Assembly: GCA_049999725.1 (NCBI GenBank) | Contig: JBNGIS010008572.1 | Coordinates: forward strand, 1-26,018 | DNA: 26,018 nucleotides | Source of the DNA: Haplomitrium mnioides | Taxonomy: Eukaryota; Marchantiophyta; Haplomitriopsida; Calobryales | Direction: 5' to 3' | Shown: one piece after another, positions 1 through 8,878 of the stretch | How the letters are laid out: the number at the start of each line of letters is the position of its first letter | How positions within the stretch are numbered: the stretch's first letter is position 1 | Made by a program: the position numbers and the translations under genes | The notes under the pieces: model-generated | What the model was told of the DNA's origin: nothing | The model's database searches: none | What the model saw: the letters and a program-made list of their open reading frames with translations, nothing else

Positions 1-284
1 TTATAACTTCCGGTTTACAATAGCTTTTTCACTTCTGTAAATTGGTACTAATTACTTAAGCACTATTATATCCCTGTATAAAATATCAGCTTCTAAAAAT
101 TTCTAATAAGAACACAATTTACTCTGTACTCAATTCTACACATATTAAAGAAAACCGATCAAATCTAAGTTTCTCCTAATAACTTCTAAGTCTTCTCCAT
201 ACTTCATCAAAGTATATCCCATGCTATGATAGGGGTTTAAGCACATTAAAATCTTCACAAAACCATCCCATGCCTTCACAGGCC
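1..284. other. Unassigned AT-rich sequence left of element A
   Basis: No coding frame, LTR end or RNA gene is recognisable here. On the minus strand this lies just beyond the last readable pol residues of element A. It may be decayed pol or a different sequence joined at a breakpoint near 285. The element A LTR sequence is not seen here, so the 3' end of A is either left of the window or lost. Confidence 0.4.
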
Positions 285-1103
285 ACTAAGGAAAACTAAT
301 CAATGAATCTCCGATAGTAGCCCACACACCCAATAAAGCCTTGCACCTCCTTCTGGTTGGTGGGAAACGACACCTTCATCCAGATTCCGATGAAAAAGAT
401 TTTTCTTGGATTTCCAATCGATGTTCTTCCAATTCCCGGGGGACTCCTTTTAGGTCCATATGGCTCCAAGCAAAGGCATCGCTGAAATTCGTAAGGAGGA
501 GGGTTAATTCTCGCTCGGTAGTTTTGAGTAAATCAGAGTCGATATGGAATTTTCGTCCCTCTTGGACAATCACCTATTTTTGTTGCGAGTTGCGCACTAC
601 CTCCACCTCATTCCTCCACTCTGTTTTGCCTTCCTACATCAATGTTGCCAACCACAACCCCCTTGCTCCCGATGAGTCGCTTCAGACTTTCCTTTGTCTT
701 TCGCCTACGTCTGATGAAACATTTCGGACTTTTCTAGTTTTTCTATTTGCCTTAGATGAGGCACTTTGGACCTCTCTTTTCTTCCAGCCTTAGGGGCCTC
801 GTCCCTTGCAAAATATCTGGAGGGCCTCCTCATGTTGGCCCCTATCCTTGGGCACTCTACCAGCTCTATCTGGTTGACCGTCACCATTCCTTCTTTCGAC
901 AAGTCTTCCTCTGTGGCTTCGCTGACCATTTGAACCCAATAGTGATACTCCGCTTCCTCCTCCTCTTCTAACCACTTGCTATCATACTCCTCTTTCGCTT
1001 GTGTCTCCCCCAGATGCGGCACCGGTCTGTAGTGAACCACTATCATTTTAGGACCGAATACCAGGGTTTGAATTCCCCCAATTGTGTAGTACTCGGGCTC
1101 CAT
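285..1103 (-). pseudogene. Protease-RT linker and gutted reverse transcriptase of element A
   Basis: From 1103 to about 705 the minus strand encodes an acidic linker (MEPEYYTIGGIQTLVFGPK..., then a run of Glu) of the kind found between protease and RT in plant Ty3 pol. From 573 to 376 the RT N-terminal edge reads LTNFSDAFAWSHMDLKGVP and then EEHRLEIQEKS. Directly after it, shifted into another frame, comes NQKEVQGFIGCVGYYRRFI (about 350-297), which belongs to the far C-terminal edge of RT. The whole palm and fingers region between them, including the catalytic Y/F-x-D-D, is absent. The deletion junction lies around 355-390. Confidence 0.8.
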
Positions 1104-1143
1104 ATAGCCAAGGTCTTCCGATCAGCATTGGGTACAGACAGGC

Positions 1144-1790
1144 TCAGGCTTGGCGCATTACAAGATAGTTTAGCTTGATTTCTTTGCCTCCAATGAAAGT
1201 GGGTACTCGAAGTAAGGAACCTAAAGGTTTAACTCGGGACCCATTTGCCAATCTCATGATCCGAGCAGTGGGTTGGAATTCCCTGAATCCCAATTTGTGA
1301 GCAGTCTCCTCAATCATGATGTTGACTTCAGCCCCTCCGTCGACGGGGACCAATGACAATGTGGGCACCCGTTTATCTGATTGTCAATTTCAGGAGCTCC
1401 TTTATCCTTGCACACCAGTTGCAAATCTATTTGAGCTCTTACACAGGGCAATCTCCTCCTCCTCTTGGCTCCCATCAGCAATTCTCTTAGTTGTTGTCTG
1501 TACAAGGGGCTATCCTTGATTAGTTGTCCTACTGTAGCTGTGACTGGGCAATCTCTCACGTCAGTCTGGATGTTGTAAGGGATGGGTTTCATTTCTCCTT
1601 CTTTGGCTATAATATTTGCCTCTAGTTCCTTGGGCTCTTCCCGTTGTTTTTGGACCTTCTTCAGGGTCTCAATTGTTGCCTCCTCTTCCTCCAATACATC
1701 CAATGCCTCCAGTTGCTTCCTCACATTGTTTTGCTGTTTGGGATAAAACCACTTTGGATTGTCCCGCTAGTAATCCGAATCGCTACGCGA
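1144..1790 (-). pseudogene. Retropepsin (protease) region of element A
   Basis: This aspartic protease would cleave the gag-pol polyprotein. An open stretch from about 1790 to 1370 reads through NPKWFYPKQQNNVRKQLEAL and an acidic linker into the protease lead-in. The active-site segment reads LSLVPVDGGAEVNIM (about 1364-1320), where DGGA takes the place of the usual D-S/T-G-A; a Gly there is common in plant Ty3 proteases. The flap region RLANGSRVKPLGSL follows. The lead-in and the active-site segment are in different frames that overlap around 1314-1370, so a frameshift lies just upstream of the catalytic Asp. The product is therefore broken unless there is programmed shifting, for which I see no signal. 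Confidence 0.75.
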
Positions 1791-2034
1791 CGAGGGTCCT
1801 TGGGCCACCCTTTTCTTAGTTTTTCACTCATTCTTCCGTTGGCTCTTTTTCTTGGTCTTGGCTCCAGCTCGGGTTACCACCTTGTAGCAATCCTCAGGGG
1901 TTGGGGTCTCCCATCTAGGTAGCTCAGCTTCATCCTCCTCCTTTTCATCCCGAACTGCCTCCCCCCTTTCCAATTCTACCAGATTAACTGCTGTAGTTGG
2001 AGGAGGGTTTATGCCTGTGTTAGGGGCTACGTAG

Positions 2035-3480
2035 GGCCTTTAGTTAAGAGGGCAATTGACAGCCACATGCCCCTCCTTCTTGTATTGGAAACACAATGCA
2101 GTTGATTGACCATAACTACTCTTCCAGGGCTCAGAACAATTTGAGGAAATGTGCCCCGGTTGGCCGCAATTCCAGCAGACCATGATGGTCATTCGAGGCA
2201 GTCTAGTCGCAGTCCACCCACTTCCTTGGCCCCCGCTCACTCCTGCAGGCCTGCCAAGCATAGTGCGAACCCTACATCGATCTGGTACACCGTTTCTTGA
2301 GCTTCTTCTAGCATGTAATCGACTTCTTCCTTCACATAGTCTGAGGCCTCTTCCTTGACATAATGGATGGCATTGTTCTCTGCAGGGCATTCTTGAGGTG
2401 AGTAGCCATGCTTCTTGTACATGATGCACCCCACTCCTACTCTTTTGGTTGGAAGTGGCCGACCTTCTGGTTTGATCCCCTCCAAGAGGATGTTCATCGC
2501 TTCCATCTTAAAGTTTGCGCTTAATTTCTAGATCCGAACCTTCCCCTTGGCTTTCCGCTAGGTTTGGGTTCGGGTTTGCCTTTCTTCAATTTCCTCTTCT
2601 TGGCCTCTCTACGGTGATGGAATTCCCGGTCCTTGGTGTACTTCTTTTTCTTTTGCTCTTTCCTTTGTTTCTTTTTTCGGGAAGCCCGGTCCTCCTCCAC
2701 CCTGTTGCTATCCGAATCACCCTCGCTCTCCAAAGTGGATGTGGAACTCTCATTTGTCTCTTCTTTGATTCTTGAAGTGTCTCAAGAATCTTCGTATTCA
2801 TGCTTTGTTCTTGTTTTTCTTCGGGAGCTAGTGATCGCAGCTTTCACATAGGATTGAGCCACATTTACCGCCTCCTCAAGGGTATGAGGGTCTGTTTGCC
2901 TTACCCTGGTCCTTATTCCTCTTGGCAGGGCTGCAAGGAACCACACTGTCAGCACTCCATTGGTGGTTGGCGGATTCAGCTTCCAAGCCATTTTTTTGAA
3001 TCTTCTCACGGATTCATTCCTCTTCATTTGGAGCTGACCCATCTTGATTAATGCCTCCGTCTCTTCTCCAATTCCTCGGAATTCAGCCATGAATGTAGCC
3101 TTGAATGCTCTCCTTTCTCTTTAAATATTGTCTGGCAAATCCGTGTACCATGGTTGTGCCTCTCCCTTCAAAACCGCTGGCAGGATACCGATTTTCACAT
3201 GGCTCTCCCCATTTGCAGCTGCAGCATTTTCCAAGTCGTCAAGCTAGGCATCGATGTCATCCTTCAGTCGTCCTTTGAAGGAGTTGTATTTGAAACGGAT
3301 TCTCAGTCCGGAAGGAGGCACAGGGTTGGCCATTACATCACTAGGCAAAGCCAACTCCACCCACAAGTCGATACCCCTCTCCACTCTTTCTCCTTTTGCT
3401 TACAACATGATGCTTGTTTCTTAGAGCTTTTCACCCCGTTTTGAATCCGACCTTGGGGTCTTTTGTACAAAAGAGATGAT
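2035..3480 (-). pseudogene. gag of element A (capsid domain plus zinc knuckles)
   Basis: This is the structural gag polyprotein, which packages element RNA in virus-like particles. The readable frame runs from about 3480. The N-terminal part includes GIDLWVELALPSD (near 3370) and LDDLENAAAANGES (near 3240). The capsid-like core around 3090-2850 contains MKRNESVRRFKKMAWKLNP and PHTLEEAVNVAQSYV, typical of the plant retrotransposon gag domain. A Lys/Arg-rich stretch follows (about 2520-2800). Then come three CCHC-type motifs: C-I-M-Y-K-K-H-G-Y-S-P-Q-E-C (near 2420), an intact C-W-N-C-G-Q-P-G-H...C (near 2170), and C-F-Q-Y...H...C (near 2080). Two of the three have lost a ligand. In-frame stops interrupt the N-terminal half (one TAG where Trp is expected, two TAA), and the frame shifts more than once between 2240 and 2800. 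Confidence 0.8.
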
Positions 3481-3520
3481 AACTTGCTCTCGAGTTTGTC
3501 TCAGGTTCTTGCAAACCTTT

Positions 3521-3539
3521 CGCCCTCCTTCTAGCACCA
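3521..3539 (-). other. Primer-binding site of element A
   Basis: The minus strand reads TGGTGCTAGAAGGAGGGCG directly after the LTR. This is the TGGCGCTAGAAGGAGGG-type primer-binding site known from plant Ty3 elements, with one T for C change. I believe it is complementary to an arginine tRNA 3' end, but I cannot verify the tRNA identity here. It fixes the minus-strand orientation of A and the LTR boundary. Confidence 0.65.
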
Positions 3540-3982
3540 AAAATGTATGTGAGCCCCTCCTTCAAGCCTTAACCCCCAAAGGTGCCACTTTGGGAGGAAG
3601 GGGCGACAAATCAAGTCTATAGTTCTTTTGTGAGATGACCCCGCATCCAAGTTATCCCTTTCAGGCCTTAAAGAATCTCAACTTCACCTTTCATACCTGT
3701 CCGACTATCCACAAACACTTCAACAACCAATCTGCGTATTTACACACACATCCGAAGTACATCCGGTTTACAATCTAAGTATATTTCAGGGATCCAAGAA
3801 TGGACCAAGACACATTGCTTACAAAATAGACCAGTGTTCAACACACGAAATACAAAGAGGCCTAGCCTACAATTTTGTCTCCCACTGAGTGGTGCCTTCA
3901 TTGGTTTCTATCAAGCTGAAATCCTGAGTTGCTTTGAATTCGAAGTACTTTGTAGGAAATCTGAAAAGAGACAACTTTATCT

Positions 3983-4028
3983 AACACACACCCACACGTA
4001 CACACACACACACACACACACACATACA
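3983..4028. repeat. CA/GT microsatellite
   Basis: There is an uninterrupted run of about 12 CA units at 4001-4024, embedded in an imperfect CA-rich stretch (ACACACACCCACACGTACAC on its left). It lies inside the element A LTR and encodes nothing; translations across it give Thr-His runs. Confidence 0.95.
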
Positions 4029-4939
4029 CTTTGCACTACACCACATACCTTCCGATGTCGAGTGACCTCAATGCCAGAGGTTCTGACACTCAACCACAAA
4101 CTTCTCCACTCCTTCGCTCTCTCACCCACACACCCTGTCCAAACAGTTTTTGAAATTCCCTCGCGAGCAGCCTTGAGTTTACTTCCTCAGGCTCGGAAAA
4201 GGATTTCTTTAACTTCCACCTCTCGAATACAGTCCTCTCGAATGTTGGCCAACCCACTCCACCCCGAACCTTGACTGAATCTTCTATACAGTACGCGAAC
4301 ACTAACGCAGCCACTCCTCTCTTGGCTCCACTTGAGAGTTAAGACCAGAAATGCACTTTGAGTGTTACTGGGATTGATGCTCATGCACAAACAACACTAA
4401 GATGACCCCAAGATCCCCCCTTGGTAGCCTCTCCTGAATTCATGACCGAAAGATTTCCCTTCCTCTTTAAGTGTTAATTCACCTCCGAATGCTGGTCCAC
4501 CTGCAGGGATGAGTACACATGGATCGCTTCAGCCTCTAGAGCTCCTTGCCCAACGATTCTGAGCGCCCTTCCAGTCCACCTCCACCCCTGCTAGCCCTCC
4601 TGAACGAGTCCACTCACTCCAAGTAAAGCCTCACTAGAAACCTCTCCTCCCTCCCTCCTTGCGTCCTCTTGTTCGAGATAGTTTTCACACACCTCTCATT
4701 AGCATCAACCCCCATCTCATCGAAGCAAGCCAATCTATACCCCCCCTCTCCCGCACGTACCCTTCCAAAGCGTTGTTTGTTTCCCCCTCGTTTGGTCGTT
4801 TTTCCAGCTGGTAGCAATTTCTTCATGCGGTGACACCTGTCTGTACGAACCAATGGTTGATCCGAAGAGGTACGATCCAAAGTCTGATCCAAAGTAGACA
4901 TGGCCGATGAAGATCCGAAAAAGTCTGAGGACTGATTCA

Positions 4940-5031
4940 AAGTTGACCATAGGACTTCTCTGAAGTTGACCATAGAACTACTCCGAAGTTGACCATAGGA
5001 CTTCTCCAAAGTTGACCATAGGACTGCTTTG
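4940..5031. repeat. Four tandem 23-bp repeats in the element A LTR
   Basis: The four units start at 4940, 4963, 4986 and 5009. Each opens with AAGTTGACCATAG and continues with a variable A/G-ACTTCTC-like tail. A fifth partial copy (AAGTTGACC) begins at 5032, and a looser one (TAAAGTTGACTC) lies near 5113. The array sits near the 5' (U3) end of the LTR on the minus strand, where promoter or enhancer repeats often lie. A regulatory role is only an inference. Confidence 0.9.
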
Positions 5032-5173
5032 AAGTTGACCCCTTTTCGAAGTGCGCCGTCGGCCGTGGTTCTCAAAGGGGAAGTTGGACCGCTGCGGCTG
5101 ACCCCCTAGTTCTAAAGTTGACTCGACCCGATGGGACTTTGTTCGAGGCATTACTTCAGAGGGGATTTTGACA

Positions 5174-5186
5174 CCCCCCAATTCTC
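5174..5186 (-). other. Polypurine-like tract abutting the element A LTR
   Basis: The minus strand reads GAGAATTGGGGGG immediately before the LTR start TGTCAAAATC. A purine run directly 5' of an LTR is what is expected in front of a 3' LTR, yet the other side of this LTR carries a primer-binding site and gag. Confidence 0.45.
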
Positions 5187-6597
5187 ACTGCAGAATTCCG
5201 TCAAAGCAATCGTTGGAAGGTCGAAGTGAGTTCGGATTCTAGTGAAGCCCGTCAATTCATGAGGGAATGGAGCGTCCTCCGATCCCTAATATCGTCGATG
5301 CTTTACAAGGGTCGTTGCATTCTCCCTGCTTCTCCTAATCCTTTGCTTCTGGCATGTTGGGGCGCCTTCCCTTTCTCTCGCTTTTGCTCTTGATTGTTGT
5401 CCCGAACGTAATGCTAGAGCCCAATGCCTTACCTGAAGCTCCTCTCTTTTGGTGCTGAATCGTTGATCTTGTCTCGTCCCCATGATTCTTCTTCACCCGG
5501 TCCTCCATCTTCCTTCTGGTGCTGACATCACTCCTCCTTCTTCCTTTGTGCAAACACTTCTGGTGAGTACCCTGTCTTCCCTATTCTGGTCCTGATTCCG
5601 CCATTCGGATCGGATAAGTAGGCGACCCATTCTTGCTTACTGATATGAGATGTTCCATTGCTTCTAGAGTATCATAACATCTAAGAGAGGGAAAATGCTC
5701 CAATGCTGCTTCAGACTTCTAGGAATCTTCATTAGCACCACATGTCACCGGCTGACAACAACAAAGGGGGGAGGTCCTAGTGTCATCCCAACTTTGGTTT
5801 GTGTAGGAAAGTTATTCCCAAGAACACTAGGAGGGTGGTGTTGGTTATACATTCAAGGGGACCCAATGGGCGGAGTGGCCTTGTTAGTGCATGTGCACTG
5901 TGTGGAAGATCTATTTGAGGCCTTGGGTGGAGTGGGTTGACTAATAGTCTAGAGGGCTGTCTTTGAGAGGTGGAAGTTCAACAAGACCTCTTCCAAGCTT
6001 GTGGAAGTAAATCTACAACTTCTAGCGATAGAAGTGGATAAACTATCTTGACAAAGTGCATGAGTAGGGATAGAGGTGTGAAGTGCCGCATGAGTGATTC
6101 TAGTGCCATCAAAGTGTTCGTTGGCACTCTGTTTTTTCCGTTGTAGATTTTTTGGAAATATTTAGTAGAGGTACTGCAGAGTACAAAGATAAGTACGATG
6201 AGGGATAAAGCAAGGGTGTTGGAGTAGCTGGCTCTTTCGAATTTCAAAAGTAGAAGCCTTCATTAAGTTTGTAGATGTAGCATTGTATTTATCCCTTTTA
6301 AGGGCAGTGTATATATGATTTCTTGAAATCAAATCATGAGCTAGAATTGTTGGCCAGTTGCAAAGATCGATCTGCGAGATTCTGATTTGGGTGGGTGTTG
6401 TGGGTGAAAAGAGGCACAAATCTGTAGTTGCTTTGGGTGTTGTTGGGTGTGCAAGCCATAAAGTGAAGTATAGATTTGTTAGTGTATAAAAGCAATAATA
6501 TCGTATCCGAGGCCGTCTCATGAAAGACCCTATTACATTTTGTCACCCCTTCTCTCCAACATTGCATCATTGGGTGTTAAGGATGGGGAGGGAGGTG
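5187..6597. other. Unassigned intergenic or repeat sequence between elements A and B
   Basis: No feature is identified with confidence. On the minus strand, about 5695-5335 is mostly open (one stop) and encodes a hydrophilic segment (TLEAMEHLISVSKNGSPTY near 5660, then a Lys/Arg-rich stretch), which may be an unrecognised transposon ORF. On the plus strand, about 5695-6310 can be read in one frame with scattered stops, but it matches nothing I know. A purine run AGGATGGGGAGGGAGG at 6580-6595 abuts the end of the readable element B. Confidence 0.4.
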
Positions 6598-7260
6598 TGA
6601 CAATAGAAATGGATGAATTGTCTATGAAAGCTTGCCAATACTCAATGCTCTAACATTTTTTGCATCTTTTGGTATTGAACACTATGCAATAACTTTAATT
6701 TATTCTTCATCTACTATTATACTATCCGTCCTCACATTATGCTTTATATAAGTCACATCCTACTTCTAAAGTTCATAGTTGAATCTTTTACAAAAGAACT
6801 TCTACTTTCACAATCTTATCCAACAATGACTCAAAAGCCTAATAAATTTGATCCATGAGTAAGGCATATAGCATTAGTGAGACTGAATGTAAGAACCTTT
6901 TACTCAAAATGCCCATACCTTGTGCAAAAGATTGTCTTTAGCACATCATTTAGTCTAAGAAGGATTTTCCAATAGCCACTTCAAAGATCTCACTTAAATA
7001 AATAGTCATGCGCCACTCAATTGATCTTGCAAATCATCGATACAAGGTAAATGATTTACATTCTTTATTGTATTTTTGTTGAGATCGCGACAATTTATAC
7101 AAAGGAAAAAACCATTATGTTGCTTTGCTACAAAGAACATTGGTGCTCTCTTAGATAAAGAGCTATGTTAAATAAGCTCCTTTTCAAGAAGCTCCATCAA
7201 GAGTTTGTTCATCTCTTCTAATTCAGGTAGTGATAATCGCTATATCAAATAGAAAGAGTA
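6598..7260 (-). pseudogene. Reverse transcriptase remnant of element B
   Basis: Minus-strand blocks follow the order of a Ty3 RT: LPELEEMNKLLMELLEKELI (about 7235-7178), then FFVAKQHNGFFLCINCRDLN, then NHLPCIDDLQDQLSGA (to about 7000). The sequence LKTIFCTRYGHFE follows (about 6930-6890), and after a gap the C-terminal block IPKDAKNVRAL (about 6670-6640), then RQFIHFYCHT in a shifted frame (to about 6598). Compared with element D, the stretch carrying the catalytic F-L-D-D loop is missing at a junction near 6806-6815. Several stops are also present, including ones where Gln or Trp is expected. RT activity is impossible. Confidence 0.75.
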
Positions 7261-7399
7261 CTTCTTACTATCAACTACATATGAAATAAAATTTCTCAAT
7301 TATTCATTACTACATTTGTAACTTCTTCAAAATGTTATCAACCATAGTGGTATGCACTGAACTCCGTTCCTCCTCACTCGTGTCTATGATTGGTTTGTT

Positions 7400-7790
7400 C
7401 TAAAAAACAAAGATAGAAATCTCTTTTGGCAAATATTTTTGCAAAGAAAGGACGTGTTGAATCAATGTAGATATCTCCACCAACCTAGTTGGATGCTCTA
7501 CTAGTGCAACTACAATTCCATACTCGTTTTTTATCCTTAGAGAAGAAATGGCTTTTGAATTTGGAACACACCATGTTCTTGGCGATTTGGCACAATAAAA
7601 AAACTTATTGTCTTGATAAGTTTGATCAAATATTTTATCATTAAGCAACCTTCATTAGTTCCAATAGAATTAAAAGCTTGACAATATTTTGAAGTAACTT
7701 GTTCCACCTTAACGATAAGATTGCTCATCAACCTTAAATTCTCAAACTACCACAATCCACCAACATTTCGGGAGTCACTAACTCCCCTCT
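7400..7790 (-). pseudogene. Protease remnant of element B
   Basis: Near 7790-7750 the minus strand reads GELVTPEMLVDCGSLRI, a retropepsin active-site segment in which D-S-G has become D-C-G. It continues through KVEQVTSKYCQAFNSIG (about 7715-7665). It then shifts frame into IFDQTYQDNKFFY (from about 7630), which resembles the region after the protease in plant chromovirus-like elements. At least two frame changes occur and stops separate the blocks. A 63-bp piece (7659-7721) is about 78% identical, on the same strand, to 22412-22474 in element D. Confidence 0.6.
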
Positions 7791-8140
7791 ATTTTTCACA
7801 ATCTAATAATCATATTATTACACACTTTAAGACATATTTGATTTTTGATTCAAGTTCCAAAATTTTGACTTTTGAAGCCTAGTCTACAACTTCTATCTCT
7901 TATCCTCAATTGTTACCCAAGCATTTATTTGTAGTCTTTTCTCTTCATTGGCTTATCCTTCTTTGAAGTTTTGCTCTTTATTATCTATGTTGTGTTTTCA
8001 TTTGTGTCATCGATTTTGTCGTTATTGTGCAATGGTGTACAATTTTGAGATAACAAAATTAGTATTGGTTTGTATATTTAACAGTGAGGTTGAGTTCTTC
8101 AACGGGTTTTTTTTGTTCTCTTCGGATCTTGTAGAATAGT

Positions 8141-8640
8141 TACCCACTCACATGTAAAAGTGATAAAATTCAAAAATCCTAAGTAATAAACATGTGGCAA
8201 AGAATTTTGAGACTTATTAAATAAGGTCTTTGAGATCCAAAAATTGGAGTTAGGTGATGCAAAACCTAATATAGAATAATCTATAATGTTTGACATATAT
8301 ATAAATAAAATTTTACTAACTTTTATAAATATATGAAGGTTAATATTTGATATATATAAATATTATTTTATAAACTTGTGAAAATATATAAATCCTAATA
8401 TTTGGTTGTATAATTGGGAAATATATTATTATATGAGATGTGGATTATATTACTATTTTAAAATGAAAATGATGGTATTAGTTACAAATGAAATTACAAA
8501 GTGCTATTATTATTGTCAATTAAATTTGTTACATTTTGACTTTATAAGAATATTAGAATAGATAAATATGGAAGAGTCAAATAAGATAGTTTGCAAGTGG
8601 ACTTTTGAGTTGGTCATTTTAAGTTACTGGAGAGGATGAA
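8141..8640. other. Very AT-rich stretch upstream of the candidate gene
   Basis: This is rich in TATATA/ATAAAT runs, especially 8290-8440 (repeated ATATATAAATA-like blocks). No coding frame is seen. It may include the distal promoter of the gene starting at 8879, but I cannot single out one TATA box. Confidence 0.5.
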
Positions 8641-8711
8641 TATTGCCATACTACAATTCATCTGTCCATAAAGAAATACCCCATTGTTCAAATTTTATGT
8701 CAACTATCTGC

Positions 8712-8720
8712 ACACGTGTC
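8712..8720. promoter_or_regulatory. ABRE/G-box-like element
   Basis: ACACGTGTC, an ACGT-core motif matching the plant abscisic-acid response element/G-box class, lies about 160 bp upstream of the ATG at 8879. A single short motif can occur by chance. Its position in the proximal promoter of the only candidate gene is the reason to list it. Confidence 0.35.
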
Positions 8721-8878
8721 AACAAACTGTGCTTTGAATGAGCTGGCAAAGTTCTTTTGTTTTGACTTTGTAAAAGTACTCGTGAGGTATTTGAAGGACT
8801 TCTCACAAATTCCAATTTACAGTCTTCACTTTGCTTCACTATTGTAGTGTACATGCAGCTTCTTTCTTCAGGACCACG

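Larger units (their letters stand above)
285..5173 (-). mobile_element. Ty3/gypsy LTR retrotransposon A (5' part, degenerate)
   Basis: Reading the minus strand from 5173 downward, the order is: a long LTR, a primer-binding site, gag, zinc knuckles, a retropepsin, and the two edges of an RT. That is the standard Ty3/gypsy gag-PR-RT order. The protease context (D-G-G-A followed by N-I-M) and the RT lead-in motif FAWSHMDLKGVP resemble plant non-chromodomain Ty3 elements of the Tat/Ogre type; this placement is inferred from motif style only. Gag has in-frame stops, the gag/protease region has a frameshift, and the RT core is deleted, so the copy cannot be autonomous. RNase H, integrase and the second LTR are not visible. 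Confidence 0.85.
3544..5173 (-). repeat. LTR of element A (about 1.63 kb)
   Basis: The boundary on the gag side is TG (plus-strand view) at 3544, four bases from a primer-binding site at 3521-3539. The far boundary is CA on the plus strand at 5173; on the minus strand the LTR starts TGTCAAAATCCCC, right after a G-rich tract. The LTR contains a CA microsatellite (about 3983-4028) and a 23-bp tandem array (4940-5031). A diverged relative of its gag-proximal 300 bp lies at 25690-26018. The ends come from the TG...CA rule and context, because the partner LTR is not in the window. Confidence 0.65.
6598..8000 (-). mobile_element. Ty3/gypsy element B, heavily decayed pol fragment
   Basis: The minus strand carries recognisable pol in order: a basic segment near 7960-7915 (KTSKKDKPMKRKDYK, possibly the end of gag), a protease active site near 7770, and RT from about 7260 to 6598. 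It is closely related in motif style to element D (both have LPCIDDL followed by a D-x-L-S-G-A motif), but it is older, with many more stops and indels. No LTR, RNase H or integrase was found. The readable part stops abruptly at 6598. Limits at the 8000 end are approximate. Confidence 0.7.

Noticed and set aside
1-40. Shared CCGGTTTACAAT with the A LTR near 3764, considered as a remnant of the second LTR
   Set aside because: The match is only about 12 bases and flanking sequence does not align.
3834-4274. Plus-strand frame of 146 codons with Thr-His repeats
   Set aside because: It crosses the CA microsatellite inside the antisense strand of an LTR; no domain is visible.
4001-5031. CA run and 23-bp repeats considered as a CRISPR-like array
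   Set aside because: The units are directly abutting with no spacers, and the context is a plant LTR.
5695-6310. Plus-strand frame readable with about nine stops, considered as a decayed pol or gene
   Set aside because: No recognisable motif in any block; kept only as unassigned sequence.
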